A stretch of 64,000 bases of DNA from Rhizobium sp. P38BS-XIX (lineage in GTDB: Bacteria > Pseudomonadota > Alphaproteobacteria > Rhizobiales > Rhizobiaceae), in the NCBI RefSeq assembly GCF_012641435.1, contig NZ_JABAIJ010000009.1:62001-126000 (forward strand), written 5' to 3'. The translations under genes and the position numbers were made by a program. Positions within the stretch are counted from its first letter, which is position 1. Every line of letters starts with the position of its first letter. Positions 33,519 to 41,914 of the stretch are shown piece by piece. The notes beneath the pieces are model-generated. The model had not been told where the DNA came from, did no database searches, and was given only the letters and a program-made list of their open reading frames with translations.

Positions 33519-34061
33519 ATGACGACCAATGCATTCCGCCTGGCTTCCATCGCTCTCGGTGCCGGCCTCGTTTTCGGTGCCTTCGCGCTGCCAGCTTTTG
33601 CCGCAGGCGATGATTCGAGCACGACGCCGACTTGCAAGAAGGGCGAGATCTACGATCAGAAGACTAAGAAGTGCGTGAAGCAGCAGGGCGCCAACGTCAC
33701 CGACGAAAACCGCGCCGACTATGCCTATTCGCTCGCCAAGAAGGATCATCGTTACGCGGAGGCTTTGGCCGTTCTCGACACGATGAAAAACCCGAACACG
33801 GCGGAAGCGCTGAACTATCGCGGCTATGCCACCCGCAAGCTCGGCCGCACGGATGAGGGCATTTCCTACTACACCAAGTCCGTCGCCATGGATCCGAAGT
33901 ACACGCTTGTTCGCGAGTATCTCGGCGAAGCCTATGTCATCAAGGGCCAGATGGATCTCGCCAAGGATCAGCTGAAGACGATCAAGGCACTCTGCGGCAA
34001 CACGAGCTGCGAGGAATATCGCGATCTCCACGCCGCGATCGTCAATCCGTCCAGTCTCTAA
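33519..34061 (+). CDS. Exported TPR-repeat protein
   Basis: 180 residues from ATG 33519, with AAGGAGA upstream. Signal peptide MTTNAFRLASIALGAGLVFGAFALPAFA, then a Cys pair (CKKGEIYDQKTKKCVKQ) and about three TPR-like units (EALNYRGYATRKLGRTDEGISYYTKSVAMDPKY). Probably a periplasmic scaffold. It lies 51 bp before the ECF sigma gene and may share its operon. Confidence 0.75.
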   Translation: MTTNAFRLASIALGAGLVFGAFALPAFAAGDDSSTTPTCKKGEIYDQKTKKCVKQQGANVTDENRADYAYSLAKKDHRYAEALAVLDTMKNPNTAEALNYRGYATRKLGRTDEGISYYTKSVAMDPKYTLVREYLGEAYVIKGQMDLAKDQLKTIKALCGNTSCEEYRDLHAAIVNPSSL

Positions 34062-34112
34062 GGCCGGTCGGGGATCGAAGGTGAGACATAAGCAGGGAGC
34101 TTTGCGAGGGAT

Positions 34113-34766
34113 ATGGGAGTGATGCCAGTCGCTCGTGGCGCGATTTCTGCTTATAGTCTGACAACAACGGAGCCGCCGAAAAGGTCGGCGGCTCCCGGAC
34201 GTGCGAATGTCGCGGAGGAAGCCATAGCGAGCGAAGAGCATATCAGGGCAGGCCTGTCCCAGCACCTGACGCGGCTGTGGCGCTACGGCGTGGTGCTGTC
34301 GCGCCAGCGCGATGTGGCCGACGATCTCGTTCAGGCGACCTGCGTCAGGGCGCTGGAGCGGGCGGCGCAGTTTACGCCGGGCACCAGGCTCGATCGCTGG
34401 CTGTTCGCCATCCTGCATTCGATCTGGCTGAACGAGGTTCGTTCGCGCCGGGTGCGCATGGGGCAGGGCTTCGTCGATGCCGATGAGACGCTTGTGTTCG
34501 ACGGCGCGCAGGAGACGGAGACGCATGTGCTTGCGGGACAGGTGCTGCAGCGCGTGCAGGCTCTGCCGGAGGCGCAGCGCACGGCAGTGTTCCTGGCATA
34601 TGTCGAAGGGCTGTCCTATCGCGAAGTGGCCGAGGTTCTGGATGTGCCGATCGGAACCGTCATGAGCCGGCTGGCCGCGGCGCGAATGAAACTGGCCGAT
34701 GGCATGGGGATGATGGCCGACGGAAAATCGTCTGGCGGTGGGCGATTGGGGAATGGAAATGAGTGA
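34113..34766 (+). CDS. ECF-type RNA polymerase sigma factor
   Basis: 217 residues. Region 2: HLTRLWRYGVVLSRQRDVADDLVQATCVRALERAAQFTPGTRLDRWLFAILHSIWLNEVR. Region 4: ALPEAQRTAVFLAYVEGLSYREVAEVLDVPIGTVMSRLAAAR. No region 1 or 3, so an extracytoplasmic-function sigma. The N-terminal ~45 residues are non-conserved and a downstream start is possible. Overlaps the anti-sigma gene by 8 bp. Confidence 0.88.
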   Translation: MGVMPVARGAISAYSLTTTEPPKRSAAPGRANVAEEAIASEEHIRAGLSQHLTRLWRYGVVLSRQRDVADDLVQATCVRALERAAQFTPGTRLDRWLFAILHSIWLNEVRSRRVRMGQGFVDADETLVFDGAQETETHVLAGQVLQRVQALPEAQRTAVFLAYVEGLSYREVAEVLDVPIGTVMSRLAAARMKLADGMGMMADGKSSGGGRLGNGNE

Positions 34767-35562
34767 ATTCAACAAAGGACAGACGCCGACGGACGAGCAA
34801 CTGACCGCTTTCATCGATGGCGAGCTTGATGCTGCCGACCGTGAATGGATCGAGCAGCAGATCACCGACGACGAACGCGTGGCCGAACGTTTCGACTTTC
34901 TATCGCGCAGCGCCCTGCCGTTTACCGAGGCATTCCAGCCGATGCTCGCCGAGGCACCGGCGGCAAAGCTCCAGGCCATGCTTGACGCCATTCCGTCCGT
35001 GGAGCAATCCAATGTCCGGACCGCCGGTATCGGCCGTCGCGGGTTTCTGGCGGCGATCGCCGCAAGTTTCGTCGCTGCCGTCGCCATAGACCGCGCGGTC
35101 ATCGGAATCGGCCATCGGCTTTCGAAGCCGGATGAGGATAGCGAGTGGCGCGCCGCCGTCGCCGAATATCTCTCACTCTACACCGTCGATACACTGAGCG
35201 CGCCGGCCGGGGACCGCGCGCAGCAGCTTGCGCAATTGAACGGCGTGGGCAGCAAGCTCGGGCTGCCGCTGGCGCCGGAAACGGTCGCCATGCCAGGCAT
35301 CGAGTTCAAACGTGCACAGATTTTGAATTATGACAGCAAGCCGCTCGCCCAGATCGCTTATCTCGATCCGGAAAGCGGGCCTATGGCGCTTTGCATCGTC
35401 CAGTCCGCTAAAGGTGCGGCTGCGCCCGATATGGAAAATCGCCGCGGGATGAATGTCGTCTATTGGTGTAGCGCCACGCATGCCTTCATGCTGATCGGCC
35501 ACGCGCCGATCGATCGAATGCAGCAACTTGCGGCCGATGTCAGGGCGCATCTGATCGCCTGA
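34759..35562 (+). CDS. Membrane anti-sigma factor
   Basis: 267 residues from ATG 34759. N-terminal anti-sigma domain TDEQLTAFIDGELDAADREWIEQQITDDERVAERFDFL (without the HxxxCxxC zinc motif), one membrane segment near 92-112 (FLAAIAASFVAAVAIDRAVI) and a ~150-residue periplasmic domain. Overlap with the sigma gene and topology support sequestration of the sigma at the membrane until a signal arrives. Confidence 0.8.
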   Translation: MSEFNKGQTPTDEQLTAFIDGELDAADREWIEQQITDDERVAERFDFLSRSALPFTEAFQPMLAEAPAAKLQAMLDAIPSVEQSNVRTAGIGRRGFLAAIAASFVAAVAIDRAVIGIGHRLSKPDEDSEWRAAVAEYLSLYTVDTLSAPAGDRAQQLAQLNGVGSKLGLPLAPETVAMPGIEFKRAQILNYDSKPLAQIAYLDPESGPMALCIVQSAKGAAAPDMENRRGMNVVYWCSATHAFMLIGHAPIDRMQQLAADVRAHLIA

Positions 35563-35707
35563 TGGCTGCCGTGGTGCGTTCCAAATTCGCGTGATTCAAA
35601 AAGAATTTGGCGAAAACTCTTCCTGCTGGTATTCTTTGTCCAACGAAAATCGAACGAGCGCCTGCAGCATGCCCCCAAGGCCTTGCGCGGCGCGGTGGAA
35701 AACATAC

Positions 35708-37288
35708 GTGAGTGACCCCGACAGCGGCAATGCGCCGCAGGCAGACGGGGCGTCGTCAGCAGAGCGCAGGAAGGGTAAATCCTCCCGGCGCGCGAAGCGT
35801 AAGCGTGGCCATGGCCGCCCGAACGCTCATTCTGCGGAGGCCAGTCAGGCAGGCAAGTCCAGCCCGGCGGCGATACGCCCAGCAGAGGATGATACCGGTT
35901 CTCCGGCGAAGAAGCGGAAGCGTCGACGCCGTGCACGTGGCGGGGGTCATGCCAGTGGACAGCCATCCCCCTCGAATCAACAGCAGAGTGAAGAAGCAGC
36001 GGAAACTCGCGTCGCTGTAGAGCACGGCCATCCTTCATCGCACAAAACCGGCAAGAATCGGCGCAAGCATCGCAGCAAGCGAGGCCTGCAGGGCCGACCG
36101 CTTGCCCACGAGAAGACGCCGCAGATTGTCACCCCCGCGCATTCTGCCGGAGCAGGGCCGGCGCAGTCCCACGGCGATCATCGTCATGATCGGCAGGCGA
36201 TGCCGCGTCGTGAGGGACAACAGCTGCATTCGTCGGCCGAGCAGGATTTTCGGCCCGCCGACCTTTATGCGGCACTCGATCTCGGCACGAACAATTGCCG
36301 GCTTTTGATTGCTCAACCGACGCGTCCGGGTCAGTTCCGGGTGATCGATGCGTTTTCGCGAATCGTCCGCCTTGGCGAAGGTCTTGGCGCGAGCGGGCGT
36401 CTTTCGAACGATGCCATGGATCGCGCCGTCGAGGCGCTCCGCGTCTGTGCCGCCAAGCTGAAGACCCGCGAGATCCGCCGCATGCGGCTGATCGCAACCG
36501 AAGCCTGCCGCGCCGCCGACAATGGCGAAGCGTTCTTGTCGCGAGTGACCGAGGAAACCGGTCTGCAACTCGAAATCATCGACCGTGAAACCGAAGCGCG
36601 GCTTGCCGTGTCTGGTTGCTCGTCGCTCGTCGGGCCGGAGGCGCGCTCGGTCGTGCTGTTCGATATCGGCGGCGGCTCGTCTGAAATCGCCGTCATTCGC
36701 ATCGGTGACAACCGCTCCAGCCGGCTTGCCAACCACATCACCCACTGGACTTCACTGCCCGTCGGCGTCGTGACGCTCTCGGAACGGCATGGTGGACGCG
36801 ATGTGACGCCGGAACTGTTCGAGACCATGGTCTGCGAAGTTCAGCGCATGCTAGAGCGTTTCGATTGCCCGCCGGTGCATGGTGCTGCGCGCGACAGCGC
36901 CGACTTCCATCTGATCGGAACTTCGGGCACGGTGACGACGCTTGCCGGTGTCCATCTCGATCTGCCGCGCTATGATCGGCGACGGGTCGATGGCGTCTGG
37001 CTGTCGGATGACGAAGTGAGTGCGATGCAGGCCAAGCTCCTGTCCTGGGATTTTGCCGGCCGCGCCGCCAATCCGTGCATCGGGCCGGATCGCGCCGATC
37101 TGGTGCTGGCGGGATGCGCCATTCTGGAGGCTATCCGCCGCCGTTGGCCGAGCCCGCGCATGCGTGTCGCCGATCGCGGCCTGCGTGAGGGATTGCTGAC
37201 CGATATGATGGCAGACGACGGCGTCTGGCGGCGAGGCCGCTCGCGCCGGGGTCATCGACCGAGGGATATGAAGGGGCCGCAGACGTGA
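35708..37288 (+). CDS. ppx: Ppx/GppA-family phosphatase with long basic N-terminal tail
   Basis: 526 residues from GTG 35708. The first ~175 residues are low-complexity and strongly basic, with three Arg/Lys clusters (RRKGKSSRRAKRKRGH, KKRKRRRRARGGG, KNRRKHRSKRG). The ASKHA-fold phosphatase follows: YAALDLGTNNCRLLIA, LFDIGGGSSEIAV, GTSGTVTTLAGVHLDLP, VADRGLREGLL. Members hydrolyse polyphosphate or pppGpp. The basic tail could bind polyphosphate or RNA. Coupled to rlmE by a GTGA overlap. Confidence 0.85.
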   Translation: MSDPDSGNAPQADGASSAERRKGKSSRRAKRKRGHGRPNAHSAEASQAGKSSPAAIRPAEDDTGSPAKKRKRRRRARGGGHASGQPSPSNQQQSEEAAETRVAVEHGHPSSHKTGKNRRKHRSKRGLQGRPLAHEKTPQIVTPAHSAGAGPAQSHGDHRHDRQAMPRREGQQLHSSAEQDFRPADLYAALDLGTNNCRLLIAQPTRPGQFRVIDAFSRIVRLGEGLGASGRLSNDAMDRAVEALRVCAAKLKTREIRRMRLIATEACRAADNGEAFLSRVTEETGLQLEIIDRETEARLAVSGCSSLVGPEARSVVLFDIGGGSSEIAVIRIGDNRSSRLANHITHWTSLPVGVVTLSERHGGRDVTPELFETMVCEVQRMLERFDCPPVHGAARDSADFHLIGTSGTVTTLAGVHLDLPRYDRRRVDGVWLSDDEVSAMQAKLLSWDFAGRAANPCIGPDRADLVLAGCAILEAIRRRWPSPRMRVADRGLREGLLTDMMADDGVWRRGRSRRGHRPRDMKGPQT

Positions 37289-38022
37289 CCAAGCCAACCA
37301 TCGCCGGCAACCGCACGGGCCGCAAGCTCGGCCAGCGCGTCAAGAAAAAGAAGCTGAAGGCCTCGTCGCGCCAGTGGCTGCAGCGCCATATCAACGATCC
37401 CTATGTGCAGCGCGCCCAGCTCGAAGGCTATCGCGCTCGTGCCGCCTTCAAGCTGCTGGAGATCGATGAGAAGCATCAGATCCTGAAGGGCGCGCGCCGC
37501 ATCATCGATCTGGGTGCTGCCCCCGGCAGCTGGTCGCAGATCGCCGCCAAGGTCACCGACTCGACCGAGGAAGACATCCGCGTCGCCGCGATCGACTTTC
37601 TCGAAATGGCGCCGATCCCAGGCGTCAGCATCCTGCAGCTCGATTTCCTTGATCCGGAAGCGCCGCAGCGGCTGATCGATGCCGTCGGCGGCACGCCGGA
37701 TCTCGTCGTATCCGATATGGCGGCACCGACCACGGGCCACCATCGCACCGACCACTTGCGCACCATGCATCTGTGCGAAGTCGCCGCGCATTTCGCCGTC
37801 GAGGTTCTGGCCGAAGGCGGGCACTTCCTTGCCAAGACTTTCCAGGGCGGTACCGAGCGCGATCTGCTGACCTTCCTGAAGCAGAATTTCCGCCAGGTCA
37901 TCCATGTGAAGCCCGGCGCATCCAGAGCCGAGTCGGTGGAAATGTTCTTGCTGGCAAAAGGCTTCAAGGGCCGGAAGCCGGAAGGCGAGACCGAAGAAGA
38001 GCATTCCGCCGTCGAGCGCTAA
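37285..38022 (+). CDS. rlmE: 23S rRNA (U2552-2'-O)-methyltransferase RlmE/FtsJ
   Basis: 245 residues from GTG 37285. FtsJ fold with K-D-K-E residues: Lys in RARAAFKLLEID, SAM motif DLGAAPGSWSQ, Asp in VVSDMAAPTTGHHRTDH, Lys in HFLAKTFQGG and Glu in KPGASRAESVEMF. It methylates U2552 in the A loop, needed for large-subunit maturation. Starts inside the ppx stop codon. Confidence 0.93.
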   Translation: MTKPTIAGNRTGRKLGQRVKKKKLKASSRQWLQRHINDPYVQRAQLEGYRARAAFKLLEIDEKHQILKGARRIIDLGAAPGSWSQIAAKVTDSTEEDIRVAAIDFLEMAPIPGVSILQLDFLDPEAPQRLIDAVGGTPDLVVSDMAAPTTGHHRTDHLRTMHLCEVAAHFAVEVLAEGGHFLAKTFQGGTERDLLTFLKQNFRQVIHVKPGASRAESVEMFLLAKGFKGRKPEGETEEEHSAVER

Positions 38023-38056
38023 TTCAGACGATCTCAATCGATCAGTTGACGAACTC

Positions 38057-38089
38057 TCGTTGCACTATGGCTATGCCGTAGCGCAACGA
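38057..38089. terminator. Stem-loop between convergent rlmE and MFS genes
   Basis: TCGTTGC (38057-38063) and GCAACGA (38083-38089) pair, with an inner partial stem CTA/TAG. No clear T-run on either strand, so termination is only possible. Confidence 0.35.
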
Positions 38090-38098
38090 AGATCGTCA

Positions 38099-39529
38099 TC
38101 ATTTTGCGGCCGGCTGCTGTACCTGCGGCTGCAGAGCGGCCACGCGCTTGAGGCCGGCCTTGTGGCCTGAAACCATGGCGCCGGCACTGCGATCCATCCG
38201 GATGAAGGGGATGGTCGCAACCACGGTCAGGATCGATATGCAGAAGAAGGCGATGTGGAAGTCGCTGACCTGTAGTTCCGTGCCACTGAAGAAGGTCGAG
38301 GCTTCCAGAATCATGGCGGCGACCGCGACGCCAAGCGCAAGGCTGATCTGCTGCATGACGGAACTCATCGACGTCGCCTGGCTTGCCTGTTTGTCGCTGA
38401 TATCGGCGAAGGCGAGCGCATTGATCCCGGTGAAGAAGAACGAGCGCGAGAAGCCGCCGATCAGCAAGATGGCAACGATCAGCAAATGCGGCGTCCACGG
38501 CTGGAAAAGCCCTGTGCAGATCGTGGTGACGGTCGTAACGGCAGCAGCCGAAAGCAGCGCCGTCTTGAAGCCGACTGCGGTGAAGACGCGGCGCGCGATG
38601 AACTTCGTCGAGATCGCGCCGATCGCGCCGGCAAAGGTGATGAGGCCGGACTGGAACGGATTGAGGCCGAAGCCCAGCTGCAGCATCAGCGGCGTCAGGA
38701 AGGGCATGGCGCCGATGCAGATGCGAAACAGCGTGCCGCCGGTGACGGAGGCGCGGAAGGTGGCGTTCTTCAACAGCGTGAGGTCGAGGATAGGTGCCGG
38801 GTGGCGGCGTGCATGACCGATATAGAGGAAGCCGCAGACGAAGCCGATGACGACGGCCGAGATGCCGATATAGGGCGGCAGCGCCGGCAGGCTGATGACG
38901 GACATGCCGAAGACGACGCCGGAGGCCGCGAATGACGTCAGCAGAAATCCGATGAAATCGAGCTTCGGCGGCATGGTTGCTTCAACGTCTGGCAGGAAAA
39001 TCGATGACAGGATGACACCGAGAATGCCGACGGGCACGTTGATGAGGAAGATCCAGTGCCAGGAGGCATAGGTGGTAATGAAACCGCCGAGCGGCGGACC
39101 GGCCAGCGGGCCGACAAGCGCCGGGATCGACAGTAGCGCCATGGCCGAAACCAGATCGCTTTTCTGTGTGGTGCGCACCAGCACGAGGCGCCCGACCGGC
39201 GTCATCATCGAGCCGCCGACACCCTGGAGGAAGCGGGCGAAGACGAACTCCAGCAGGCCGCCCGAAAAGGCGCACATGATGGAGCCAATGACGAAGACGC
39301 AGATGGCGATGCGGAAAATGTTCTTTGCGCCGAAGCGATCCGCCATCCAGCCGCTGATCGGGATGAACACCGCCAGCGACACCATATAGGAAGTCAGTGC
39401 CAGCTTGAGCGTGATCGGGCCGACATGGAGATCGTTGGCGATGGCCGGCAGCGCCGTCGCGATGACGGTGGAATCCATCTGCTCCATGAAAAGGGCAACG
39501 GCGAGGATCAACGGAACGATGCGATTCAT
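38099..39529 (-). CDS. MFS multidrug exporter, DHA2 (EmrB/QacA)-like
   Basis: 476 residues from ATG 39529, with AAGG 9 bp upstream (ATG 39535 is alternative). About 14 membrane segments. Motif C-like LSIPALVGPLAGPPLGGFITTYASWHWIFLINVPVG and motif A GWMADRFGAKNIFRIAI are present. The start LILAVALFMEQMDSTVIATALPAIA with acidic-aromatic pattern is typical of DHA2. Probably exports hydrophobic compounds by proton antiport. Confidence 0.88.
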   Translation of the reverse strand: MNRIVPLILAVALFMEQMDSTVIATALPAIANDLHVGPITLKLALTSYMVSLAVFIPISGWMADRFGAKNIFRIAICVFVIGSIMCAFSGGLLEFVFARFLQGVGGSMMTPVGRLVLVRTTQKSDLVSAMALLSIPALVGPLAGPPLGGFITTYASWHWIFLINVPVGILGVILSSIFLPDVEATMPPKLDFIGFLLTSFAASGVVFGMSVISLPALPPYIGISAVVIGFVCGFLYIGHARRHPAPILDLTLLKNATFRASVTGGTLFRICIGAMPFLTPLMLQLGFGLNPFQSGLITFAGAIGAISTKFIARRVFTAVGFKTALLSAAAVTTVTTICTGLFQPWTPHLLIVAILLIGGFSRSFFFTGINALAFADISDKQASQATSMSSVMQQISLALGVAVAAMILEASTFFSGTELQVSDFHIAFFCISILTVVATIPFIRMDRSAGAMVSGHKAGLKRVAALQPQVQQPAAK

Positions 39530-39574
39530 AGGCATCTGCCTTGATAGGTCTGTCTTCGGGAAGGCTGCCGCCCA

Positions 39575-39675
39575 CTGCATAATTCCTTAAATCGGGATCG
39601 ATTTAAGGAATTATGCAGCAGACTGAAAGTGCTACAGCGACCTTTGCGCGTCACATGAGACGCGCGGCGCTGTAG
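39575..39675. repeat. Rhizobial-type intergenic palindromic element
   Basis: A perfect 19-bp inverted repeat, CTGCATAATTCCTTAAATC (39575-39593) with its complement (39600-39618) around GGGATC, is followed by a nested second hairpin. In that, CTACAGCG (39632-39639) pairs with CGCTGTAG (39668-39675) enclosing TGCGCGTC/GACGCGCG. The combination looks like the dispersed intergenic elements of rhizobial genomes. Only one copy in this window. Confidence 0.6.
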
Positions 39676-39794
39676 GGCGATCAGCCGCTCTGTAGTCCTA
39701 TGCGAGGCCGCTGCCAATCCCGGATTTTGCTCGCTGATCGCTTGGGGATCACGTCTTCGTGATGTCCGCCGCTGCGGAGCGTGGAAAGCAGGAT

Positions 39795-39831
39795 TTGACA
39801 TATGCTAAGAGCATGGAAATGCTAAACGCAT
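39795..39831 (+). promoter_or_regulatory. Candidate promoter with duplicated palindromic operator
   Basis: TTGACA at 39795-39800 is followed by ATGCT-AAG-AGCAT (39802-39814) and ATGCTAAACGCAT (39819-39831), two similar palindromes with 17-bp period covering where a -10 and start would lie. Suggests a repressed promoter reading toward the MBL gene. Confidence 0.4.
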
Positions 39832-39975
39832 AAAACGTCGTCGGTGTATTAGCGGAAATGGATTGTCTTGTCATGGCCAAATTATCGGGCCTTGCAAGAT
39901 CCCGCCCCCATCCTGCTGCTGCCGGCGATGATGATAGGCACAGCTTACGCTGGCCCAGTAGAAGGAAATGACATT

Positions 39976-40848
39976 ATGACCGCTGTTCTGCCCCCGGACA
40001 CGCACCAATTCAAATTGGGATCCTGCACCGTCACCGTCGTCAAGGACGGCGCCAACGTCATGGAAAACCCTTGGGAAACTTTCGGTTCGAACCAGGCGCC
40101 CGATACGGTTCGCAAGCTGCTGGAGCAGAATTTCCTGCCGACGGAAAAGCTCCTCAACAGCTATGCGCCTGCCATCATCGAGACCGGCTCCGACCTCATC
40201 GTCGTAGATACCGGCTTTGGAGCCGCTGGTCGTGCCCGTGGCCTCGGCCGTCTTCGTGAGGGTCTGCAGGCCGTCGGCTACAAGCCGGAGCAGGTTACCA
40301 TCGTTGCCCTGACCCACCTGCATGGTGACCATATCGGTGGCTTGCTCGAGGACGGCGCGCCGGCCTTCCCGAATGCGCGCTATGTAACGGGCGAAATCGA
40401 GTATGACTTCTGGACGGACAAGGCGCGCGAGGGCACGCCGGCCGAAGGCGGCCACAAGGCGGTGCTCGCCAATGTCGTGCCTTTCTCCGAAAAGATGACG
40501 TTCCTCAAGGATGGCGATCAGATCGTCAGCGGCATGACAGCCATGCTAGCCCCTGGTCACACCCCGGGCCATCTCGTTTTCCATCTCGAATCGGATGGCA
40601 AGCAATTGGTCATGACCGGCGATACCGCCAATCACTATATCCTCTCGATCGGTCGTCCGGATTGGGAAGTGCGCTTCGACGTGGACAAAGCTCTTGCCGC
40701 CAAGACGCGCCGCCGCATCTTCGACATGATCGCCGCCGACCGCATCCCCTTCCTCGGCTTCCACATGCCATTCCCCGCCGTGGGCTTTGTCGAAAAGCAG
40801 GCTGAAGGCTTCCGTTATATTCCGAAGAGCTACCAGTTCGACGTCTGA
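39976..40848 (+). CDS. MBL-fold metallo-hydrolase
   Basis: 290 residues from ATG 39976, with AAGGA 8-9 bp upstream. Zn motif THLHGDHIGG (HxHxDH), then GHTPGHLVFH, GDTANHY and the final GFHMPFPA complete the metal site. Resembles lactonase-like exported MBL proteins. An upstream in-frame stretch ILLLPAMMIGTAYAGPVEGND looks like the end of a signal peptide, but there is no good start in that frame. A signal-peptide N-terminus (MAKLSGLARSR) lies in another frame from 39873. So the annotated protein may be a truncated, cytoplasmic form. Confidence 0.85.
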   Translation: MTAVLPPDTHQFKLGSCTVTVVKDGANVMENPWETFGSNQAPDTVRKLLEQNFLPTEKLLNSYAPAIIETGSDLIVVDTGFGAAGRARGLGRLREGLQAVGYKPEQVTIVALTHLHGDHIGGLLEDGAPAFPNARYVTGEIEYDFWTDKAREGTPAEGGHKAVLANVVPFSEKMTFLKDGDQIVSGMTAMLAPGHTPGHLVFHLESDGKQLVMTGDTANHYILSIGRPDWEVRFDVDKALAAKTRRRIFDMIAADRIPFLGFHMPFPAVGFVEKQAEGFRYIPKSYQFDV

Positions 40849-40898
40849 GCTATTCGAGGCAACAGGGGATCGCGGATTCTAAGCGCGCGATCCCGCCG

Positions 40899-41579
40899 TC
40901 AATTCTTGATCAACGCGCTTTGCCCGACTCGTGGCTCGGTTCCCGCCAATAGTCGCCGTATGTTTGCGCGGTGGCGCAGGATCACGTAAATGCCGCCTGC
41001 AATCACCAGCAGCCGATAAGGTAGTGGTTGCTCCAAGCAGCAAATGAGGGCAATGGCGGCCATCGCAGCCAGGATCGATCCCAGCGAAACAATCCGGAAC
41101 GTGGCCAGTACAACCCCAAAAACCACCACGGCACCCAAGCCCACCGGCCACGCTATCGCCAGCAAAAGGCCTAGTCCTGTCGCGACGGACTTACCGCCCC
41201 GAAAATTCAGCCAAATGGGGCGGCTGTGCCCTAGCAATACAGCGAGTCCGGCCAAGCAAACCGCCCAAGGTACCCAGGCCTTTTGATTTTGTGGATCAAT
41301 CATCGATAGCAGCGATGTGGATGCCAATGTGTCAAGCGAAGGATAGAACCAACGGGAAAAGATAATCGCTGCAACGCCCTTCAACACGTCAATGACCAGT
41401 ACCGCCAGCGCGGGCCATTTCCCGAGAATCCTCAACACATTTGTTGCGCCGGTCGACTTGGAACCATGCTCTCGAAGATCGATGCCTTTGAGCAGTCTTC
41501 CCGCCATATAGCCTGTGGGAATGGAGCCAAAGAGATAGGCAGTTGCCAATCCAATTATGCTCGCTATCCAGAAAGCCAT
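40899..41579 (-). CDS. plsY: Glycerol-3-phosphate acyltransferase PlsY-like, atypical
   Basis: 226 residues from ATG 41579. Five membrane segments and the PlsY motifs FGSIPTGYMAGRLLKGIDLREHGSKSTGATNVLR, GHSRPIWLNFRGGKSVATGLG and a final RHRANIRRLLAGTEPRVG. It transfers acyl from acyl-phosphate to glycerol-3-phosphate, the first step to phosphatidate. The wording (STGATNVLR, LLAGTEP) is closer to cyanobacterial PlsY than to the usual rhizobial GSGNIGATNVLRTG form, suggesting a transferred paralogue. Confidence 0.85.
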   Translation of the reverse strand: MAFWIASIIGLATAYLFGSIPTGYMAGRLLKGIDLREHGSKSTGATNVLRILGKWPALAVLVIDVLKGVAAIIFSRWFYPSLDTLASTSLLSMIDPQNQKAWVPWAVCLAGLAVLLGHSRPIWLNFRGGKSVATGLGLLLAIAWPVGLGAVVVFGVVLATFRIVSLGSILAAMAAIALICCLEQPLPYRLLVIAGGIYVILRHRANIRRLLAGTEPRVGQSALIKN

Positions 41580-41914
41580 AAGTGCCCCTCGTTTGTACCG
41601 CCAACAGCCGCGGTCTAGATGTCGCCGAATGCCTGATTGGTGCGGAATTTCCACACCGGCTTTATGCGTCGTCAGGAAGCTAGATTTTCTAGCCTGTCGC
41701 TTTTTACGACACCTCGTATGAAATTGCTGCAGCAGTCGGATTGGATTCAGCGTTGACGCTGAGCCCTGGCATATCTGCCCACCGCTTTTTGCTATTCCCT
41801 TCCTGTCATGAACGTGTTACCAGCCCTCGCCAACTTCCAAGCAACACTTGCAAGATCGCCCGGTAGACGATTCGTTCCGGGCTTTCCTGTTTTTCACAGA
41901 CGAAGGAATTGGCC
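41580..41914. other. Divergent intergenic region plsY/guaB
   Basis: 335 bp with no supportable gene. Contains a small palindrome CTAGATTTTCTAG near 41690 and presumably both promoters. No riboswitch-like structure recognised. Confidence 0.4.

Noticed and set aside
33318..35102. 594-codon minus-strand frame over the TPR and sigma genes
   Set aside because: Crosses three real genes and their promoters; no protein features.
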